From Saprospiraceae bacterium (lineage in GTDB: Bacteria; Bacteroidota; Bacteroidia; Chitinophagales; Saprospiraceae): a stretch of 37,772 bases of DNA. This document shows, piece by piece, positions 34,200-37,772 of the stretch. Below the pieces are notes generated by a model. It was not told where the DNA came from, did not search any database, and was given only the letters and a program-made list of their open reading frames with translations. The position numbers were made by a program, and so were the translations under genes. Position 1 is the stretch's first letter, and each line of letters starts with the position of its first letter. The DNA lies in assembly GCA_016787525.1 (NCBI GenBank), contig JAEUUP010000155.1, forward strand, positions 1 to 37,772. The letters are read 5' to 3'.

Positions 34200-35498
34200 T
34201 TATTTCAATGAAGTTTTTCCATTATTGACAACGCCTAAAACAGCCCCCCTCAGTATGCGACCTATCAGAGGGGAGTTTTTTGATTTTGAATGAATGTCTT
34301 TTTCTGTAAAAGCCCATTTTTTTTCAGTGTCAAAAAGGGTCAAATTGGCTTTAGCACCTTCTTTGATTTTAGGCAATTCTAAACCCAAAACTTGGCGTGG
34401 CTTGATGGCTAAAAATTGAACTAAATCATTGATTGTTAAATTTTTACTCAATGTTTCATTCAAAATGCCAAAAGTTGTTTCTAAACCAATTGCCCCAAAA
34501 TCGGCATAAGGAAACTCTAAATTTTTGCCTTCTTCGTCAATCGGTGTATGATTAGTGGTCACAAAATCAATCGTTCCATCTTTCAAGCCTTCAATCAAGG
34601 CATGACGATCATGCTCTTCGCGCAAAGGCGGCATCACTTTGAAGTGCGTATCGAACCCCCTCAGTACATCGTCTGTAAAACACAAATTTAAAGCTGCAAC
34701 ACTTGCAGTCACGCGCAAACCTTTGGCTTTGCCTTCGCGCACCAACTCGACAGCACGAGCCGTTGAAATATTGTGAAAATGAAGCCGCGAGTCAGCATAT
34801 TCTACCAGATGCAAATCACGCTGTATCATCAATTCCTCAGCCATCGAAGGTATGCCCGACAAACCCAATGAGGTCGAAACTTCCCCTTCATGGATTTCGC
34901 CATGTGGTGCAATCGTCTTGTCATTCGGACGATTGAATACCAATCCATCGAAAATTTTGGCGTATTGCAACCCCCTCAGTAAAAGCCCAGAATCTTGAAC
35001 GGATTTTCGTCCATCGCTGAAAGCCACTGCACCTACTGAACGCATATCGAGCATTTCAGCTAAATCCTTTCCTTTACAATCAACTGATAACGCACCAATA
35101 GGTTCAAAATCAATGATATTTGATTGTGTTCTATTTTTTATATAAAGAATCTCAGATTTAGAATGGATGGCTGGCTCTGTATTCGGAAATGGTGCTAATC
35201 CTGTGAAACCACCAGCGGCGGCGGCTTGAGCTACCGATTCAAGGTCTTCGCGATGCTCAAACCCAGGGTCGCCTGTTTGCGTACCAACATCGAACCAACC
35301 GATTGATACACAGGCATTGGGTTGTTCAAATATTTTTACCCCCTCTTCCAAAAGAGTTCCTTGAACAGTATCTGTCTCGATCTGAGTATCAATTTTTACA
35401 ATTTTACCATTTTTAATGAAAATATCGCGGATTTGACCGTCTAAATCGGGTTGATTGGGTGAAACGATGCGGATGTTTCGCAGAAGAAGTTGAAGCAT
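34200..35498 (-). CDS. Dihydroorotase-like protein lacking metal-binding residues
   Basis: 432 aa with the class I dihydroorotase/allantoinase fold throughout (GQIRDIFIKNGKIV, GDPGFEHREDLESVAQAAAAGGFTG, SVGAVAFSDGRKSVQDSG, LHFHNISTARAVELV, LRVTASVAALNL). The metal-binding H-x-H that precedes the conserved arginine is replaced by F-D-V-G-T-Q-T (69-75), and the catalytic T-D-H-A-P is T-N-H-T-P. It is therefore probably inactive. Non-catalytic PyrC' proteins of this kind support aspartate transcarbamoylase in Pseudomonas; a role like that, or pyrimidine regulation, is inference. Three motif copies lie in sense as LRG (34244-34255, 34656-34666, 34971-34981). Confidence 0.88.
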   Translation of the reverse strand: MLQLLLRNIRIVSPNQPDLDGQIRDIFIKNGKIVKIDTQIETDTVQGTLLEEGVKIFEQPNACVSIGWFDVGTQTGDPGFEHREDLESVAQAAAAGGFTGLAPFPNTEPAIHSKSEILYIKNRTQSNIIDFEPIGALSVDCKGKDLAEMLDMRSVGAVAFSDGRKSVQDSGLLLRGLQYAKIFDGLVFNRPNDKTIAPHGEIHEGEVSTSLGLSGIPSMAEELMIQRDLHLVEYADSRLHFHNISTARAVELVREGKAKGLRVTASVAALNLCFTDDVLRGFDTHFKVMPPLREEHDRHALIEGLKDGTIDFVTTNHTPIDEEGKNLEFPYADFGAIGLETTFGILNETLSKNLTINDLVQFLAIKPRQVLGLELPKIKEGAKANLTLFDTEKKWAFTEKDIHSKSKNSPLIGRILRGAVLGVVNNGKTSLK

Positions 35499-35517
35499 AA
35501 GTTGTCTTTTTGGGGCG

Positions 35518-35525
35518 CAAAGTTA
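35518..35525 (-). promoter_or_regulatory. -7 box of the dihydroorotase-like gene
   Basis: TAACTTTG on the minus strand fits TAnnTTTG exactly, with the ATG 20 bases on. The expected -33 region falls within the terminator hairpin of leuB, so the two signals overlap. Confidence 0.65.
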
Positions 35526-35528
35526 GAA

Positions 35529-35561
35529 AACTTGACGCAAGATTAAAACTTGCGTCAAGTT
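35529..35561 (-). terminator. Terminator of leuB
   Basis: Perfect 13-bp arms aacttgacgcaag and cttgcgtcaagtt around attaaaa, starting 8 bases past the leuB stop on the minus strand. The T-run is short. Confidence 0.65.
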
Positions 35562-35568
35562 AAATCTA

Positions 35569-36642
35569 TCAAATACGTTTTAGAATTTCTTCGCCGATCG
35601 CATCTGTTCCTAAAATCATGTTTTTGGGCGTATTCGCATCAGCGATGTCGCCTGTACGGAAGCCTGCTTTCAGAACTGCATCAACTGCCGCAATTATCGC
35701 TTCTGACTCTTCTTTCATACCAAAAGAAATGTCTAACAACAAAGCCGCAGACAAAACCGAAGCCATCGGATTGGCTACGCCTTTGCCTGTGATGTCGTGC
35801 GCCGAGCCGTGAATGGGTTCGTAAACACCTGTGCTATCACCCACCGAAGCCGATGCCAACATACCCATCGAACCAGCAATTTGTGAAGCTTCATCGGTCA
35901 AAATATCGCCAAATAAATTGCCTGTGACGACAACATCGAAACGTTTTGGATCTTTGATGAGCAACATCGCCGCCGCATCAACGAATTGGTGTTCCAACTC
36001 CACATCTGGATAATCTTTGGCAACTTCCAAAACCGTTTCACGCCATAAACGGCTGTTTTCCAATACATTCGCTTTGTCAACTGACATCACTTTTCTACGA
36101 CGTGTACGGGCGGCTTCAAAAGCTTTGCGGGTAATGCGTTCTACCTCATAGCGGTGATAACCTGCAATATCGTAAGCGTAAGTATTTTCTTCATTACGTC
36201 CTTTTTCGCCGAAATAAATATCGCCTGTCAATTCGCGGAAAAATAAAATATCGGCCCCCCTCAGTATTTCGGGTTTGATACTCGATGCTTCGAGCAATTC
36301 ATCGAATAATTTGATAGGGCGTAGATTGGCATACAAACCCAATTCTTTACGCATTTTCAGAAGACCTTGCTCCGGGCGCACTTTAGCTGTTGGATCGTTG
36401 TCGTATTTTGGATGACCAACTGCACCAAATAGGACTGCATCCGAAGCCTTCATTTTTGTCAATGACTCCTCTGGCAATGGGTTGCCTGTCGCTTCAATCG
36501 CTGCATGACCAATCAGAGCTTCGTCATAGACAAACTCGTGACCAAATTTTTCTGCAATTTTGTCTAAAACCTTTTTACCTACGGCAGTTACTTCCTGCCC
36601 AATACCGTCGCCGGGGACGATTAAGATGTTTTTCTTTGCCAT
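35569..36642 (-). CDS. leuB: 3-isopropylmalate dehydrogenase
   Basis: 357 aa, normal length. It oxidatively decarboxylates 3-isopropylmalate with NAD+ in leucine synthesis. Family features are present: ILIVPGDGIGQEV, LFGAVGHPKYD, RPEQGLLKMRKELGLYANLRP, FFRELTGDIYFGEKG, SVDKANVLENSRLWRE, VVTGNLFGDILTDEAS and EPIHGSAHDITGKG. A six-G motif copy (36255-36266) reads EILRGADI in sense, where the family usually has a Glu-Gly. Neither leuA, leuC nor leuD is adjacent. Confidence 0.96.
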   Translation of the reverse strand: MAKKNILIVPGDGIGQEVTAVGKKVLDKIAEKFGHEFVYDEALIGHAAIEATGNPLPEESLTKMKASDAVLFGAVGHPKYDNDPTAKVRPEQGLLKMRKELGLYANLRPIKLFDELLEASSIKPEILRGADILFFRELTGDIYFGEKGRNEENTYAYDIAGYHRYEVERITRKAFEAARTRRRKVMSVDKANVLENSRLWRETVLEVAKDYPDVELEHQFVDAAAMLLIKDPKRFDVVVTGNLFGDILTDEASQIAGSMGMLASASVGDSTGVYEPIHGSAHDITGKGVANPMASVLSAALLLDISFGMKEESEAIIAAVDAVLKAGFRTGDIADANTPKNMILGTDAIGEEILKRI

Positions 36643-36702
36643 AATTTTTATTAAAAAGAACGATTATACTGAGGGGGGATATGGATAAAAAATTGATTTG
36701 AA

Positions 36703-36760
36703 TTTAAAGACGGAGAAGTTTCTGATTTTAAAGACGGAGAAGTTTCAAACTTCTCCGTCT
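36703..36760 (-). terminator. Repeated segment ending in a hairpin, terminator of the MOSC gene
   Basis: A 23-bp unit (tttaaagacggagaagtttc plus three) occurs twice in tandem from 36703. The second unit is followed by its own inverse, aaacttctccgtct, so that 36732-36760 makes a 14-bp stem. It lies 16 bases past the MOSC-gene stop. The duplicate half-unit has no partner and could switch pairing. Confidence 0.65.
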
Positions 36761-36775
36761 TGTATTGTGTTGTAC

Positions 36776-37318
36776 CTAAACTTTTTCCAAAGGTAAATGT
36801 GGCTGTACGGGTAACTTTATGATTATCGAATCGCCTGTATTTATAACTCCGCCCTGTAGAACAATGCCCATAATACCTGCTTTGCGAATCAAATTACCCT
36901 CTGCATCTCGGTCTAAAACCGCTTTCAGCAAACCATCTTGGATACCGTTGATTTGACTACAAGGATTCCGTAAACCCGTCACTTCCACAACCGCCGTTTC
37001 GCCAATATGCAAATGTGTACCGCGTGGCAAAGCTAATAAGTTTATGCCTCGTGTCGTGATATTTTCGCCCATTCGTCCTGCGGCAACTTCAAATCCCTTC
37101 TCTCCTACTTCATCGAACAATTCGCTGTGTATCAAATGGACTTGGCGCAAATTCGGCTGTGTTGGGTCTTTCGCCACTCTCGAACGGTGTTTGACGGTTT
37201 CGCCAGCATGTGCATCGCCCTCTACGCCCAAACCTTTGACCAAAGTGATGGACTCTTGATTGAATTTTTGCATGGTGTGCGTAGCACTTTTACTGACTGC
37301 GATGACTTTTCCGTTCAT
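36776..37318 (-). CDS. MOSC-domain protein
   Basis: 180 aa. A single MOSC (molybdenum cofactor sulfurase C-terminal) domain: GLGVEGDAHAGETVKHRS, RQVHLIHSELFDEV, GRMGENITTRGINLLALP-RGT, and the conserved Cys in VEVTGLRNPCSQI. Such stand-alone proteins bind molybdenum cofactor and are thought to carry sulfur or deliver it to molybdoenzymes. No molybdoenzyme gene is seen nearby. There is no motif copy inside, but the sequence before the start (37331-37337, TACTGAG then CAG) is a degenerate match. Confidence 0.88.
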   Translation of the reverse strand: MNGKVIAVSKSATHTMQKFNQESITLVKGLGVEGDAHAGETVKHRSRVAKDPTQPNLRQVHLIHSELFDEVGEKGFEVAAGRMGENITTRGINLLALPRGTHLHIGETAVVEVTGLRNPCSQINGIQDGLLKAVLDRDAEGNLIRKAGIMGIVLQGGVINTGDSIIIKLPVQPHLPLEKV

Positions 37319-37422
37319 TTTTTATCAAAATACTGAGCAGGTGATTTATGATAACTAATTAATTTTAAAATCATTATATCTATTTTTTTTCATCACGAAT
37401 TTCACAAATTGCATAATTTTTT

Positions 37423-37633
37423 TCAATTTTTTAAAAGCTTTTTCATTGCTGAATAGCCAGATTTCAGATTATCTTCAGTTGTTTTTTTATTTTCTTTATC
37501 AAATCTTAAATCATCACTCTGGGCATAAAAAGCCATTACCGCTTTATCAATCCATTCTATCATTTCTTTATCTATGCTTTTACCATTGTGTATATCACCA
37601 TTGACTAAGAAACATAGTGAATATAAAAAATAA
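37423..37633 (-). pseudogene. 3' fragment of an unknown gene cut by the right IS copy
   Basis: The minus-strand frame ending TGA at 37423-37425 runs upstream to the IS boundary without a stop or a plausible start: about 69 residues reading GDIHNGKSIDKEMIEWIDKA, then VMAFYAQSDDLRFDKENKK and ending YSAMKKLLKN. This suggests the IS inserted into the gene and separated off its 5' part. I do not recognise the protein. An alternative is that it is a random open stretch, but the composition is protein-like. Confidence 0.5.
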
Positions 37634-37770
37634 CGTTCTGTGACAATTTATGTGTTTTAGGCTTTATAAGCAAAACACCGCGCTTTGAAGTGTTCAAAAT
37701 TAGTCATATTGAAAGTAAACCTTTTGACAGTTCTAAGTAAGTTATTATTGCCCTCCGTACAGGCATTAGA
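37634..37770 (-). mobile_element. Right end of an ISL3-like insertion sequence (partial, inverted copy)
   Basis: Exact reverse complement of 1..137. The IS continues beyond the right edge. Together with the left copy it brackets the window in inverted orientation. Recombination between two such copies would invert the 37.5 kb between them. Confidence 0.8.
37657..37770 (-). CDS. ISL3-like transposase, C-terminal fragment (second copy)
   Basis: Identical 37-codon tail to that at 1..114, with stop at 37657-37659. The same reservation applies: the family call comes from the SN...EG.NN and NF..F.AR motif only. Confidence 0.65.
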   Translation of the reverse strand, partial: SNACTEGNNNLLRTVKRFTFNMTNFEHFKARCFAYKA

Positions 37771-37772
37771 AA

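Larger units (their letters stand above)
404..36678. repeat. Dispersed TACTGAGGGG motif, 28 exact copies
   Basis: Plus orientation starts at 404, 1760, 2977, 3963, 7152, 8142, 12959, 15573, 18852, 19104, 23091, 23457, 24952, 28625, 31110, 31764, 32378 and 36667. Reverse orientation (CCCCTCAGTA) covers 6580-6589, 9896-9906, 10479-10490, 19134-19143, 26517-26526, 27093-27102, 34244-34255, 34656-34666, 34971-34981 and 36255-36266. G runs vary from 4 to 7. Near matches are at 222 (one mismatch in the G run), 25190 (three G) and 28252 (first base G). Sense copies are read as TEG or LRG; the third frame would place TGA in phase and does not occur. The span given is that of the whole set, not a continuous feature. 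Confidence 0.95.

Noticed and set aside
404-36678. TACTGAGGGG as an FtsK-orienting or Chi-like strand-polar motif
   Set aside because: Orientation follows no single strand: 18 plus and 10 minus copies are interspersed, and from 26 kb on they follow gene direction. A recombination role is not excluded, but strand polarity is not seen here.
404-36678. TACTGAGGGG as a ribosome-binding site
   Set aside because: Copies lie inside genes, after stop codons and in antisense, not at a fixed distance before start codons, and the Bacteroidota rRNA tail does not pair well with it.
1-37772. Inverted terminal repeats as the ends of a linear plasmid or phage
   Set aside because: The repeats encode a transposase C-terminus, and the interior holds chromosomal genes such as leuB and folP with no replication or virion genes.
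1-37772. tRNA, rRNA or known riboswitch genes
   Set aside because: None could be recognised by eye in any gap.

Overview
The window is AT-rich chromosomal DNA of a Bacteroidota bacterium. The evidence is three secreted proteins with type IX secretion (T9SS) C-terminal sorting tails, two CarboxypepD_reg-like TonB-dependent outer-membrane receptors, DUF4230 and DUF4199 membrane proteins, and promoters of the Bacteroidota TAnnTTTG type (clear at 16078, 24591, 28081 and 35518). The genus cannot be fixed from the sequence. Both ends are the same 137-bp sequence in inverted orientation. It is the 3' end of an insertion sequence that encodes the C-terminus of an ISL3-like transposase. The window is therefore probably a contig or segment bounded by two IS copies, and the right copy appears to cut a gene.

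Layout. 0.2-4.8 kb (minus strand): a T9SS-secreted protein, a small secreted protein, two 302-aa PAS-like paralogues and a decayed third copy of that family. 5.2-10.3 kb: two divergent TonB-dependent receptors, the right one with an iron-box-like operator. 10.3-11.0 kb: a terminator-like hairpin and a 21-bp tandem repeat. 11.0-23.5 kb (all plus strand): an accessory island of independent gene units. These are a 104-aa plus HExxH-protein pair, a secreted protein with a DnaJ-like zinc finger, a membrane protein, a type II restriction-modification pair resembling AccI, and two beta-propeller T9SS proteins. The units are separated by six copies, some decayed, of a structured repeat of about 306 bp. 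23.5-25.9 kb: a thiol-redox group (DsbA/FrnE-like lipoprotein, divergent HxlR regulator with an N-terminal Cys, frameshifted DsbD-alpha-like gene) and a VOC protein. 25.9-37.3 kb: housekeeping-type genes (DUF4230, DinB, folP, an unknown membrane protein, YheT-like hydrolase, FemAB/GNAT-like protein, DUF4199, a dihydroorotase homologue lacking its metal ligands, leuB, MOSC), with two copies of a roughly 200-bp palindromic mobile-looking element.

The most striking signal is not a gene. The 10-mer TACTGAGGGG, with a G run of 4 to 7, occurs 28 times exactly on the two strands, about once per 1.35 kb. Composition predicts far fewer than one copy. It lies both inside core genes, read as Thr-Glu-Gly or Leu-Arg-Gly when sense, and between genes. 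It is absent inside five of the six accessory gene units and sits just downstream of several of their stop codons. One inverted pair forms a 19-bp stem. Density, dispersal, tolerance inside coding sequence, depletion in probable foreign genes and a hairpin pair all resemble the DNA uptake sequences of Neisseria and Haemophilus. I know of no such system in Bacteroidota. A DNA-uptake, recombination or genome-maintenance role is inference.
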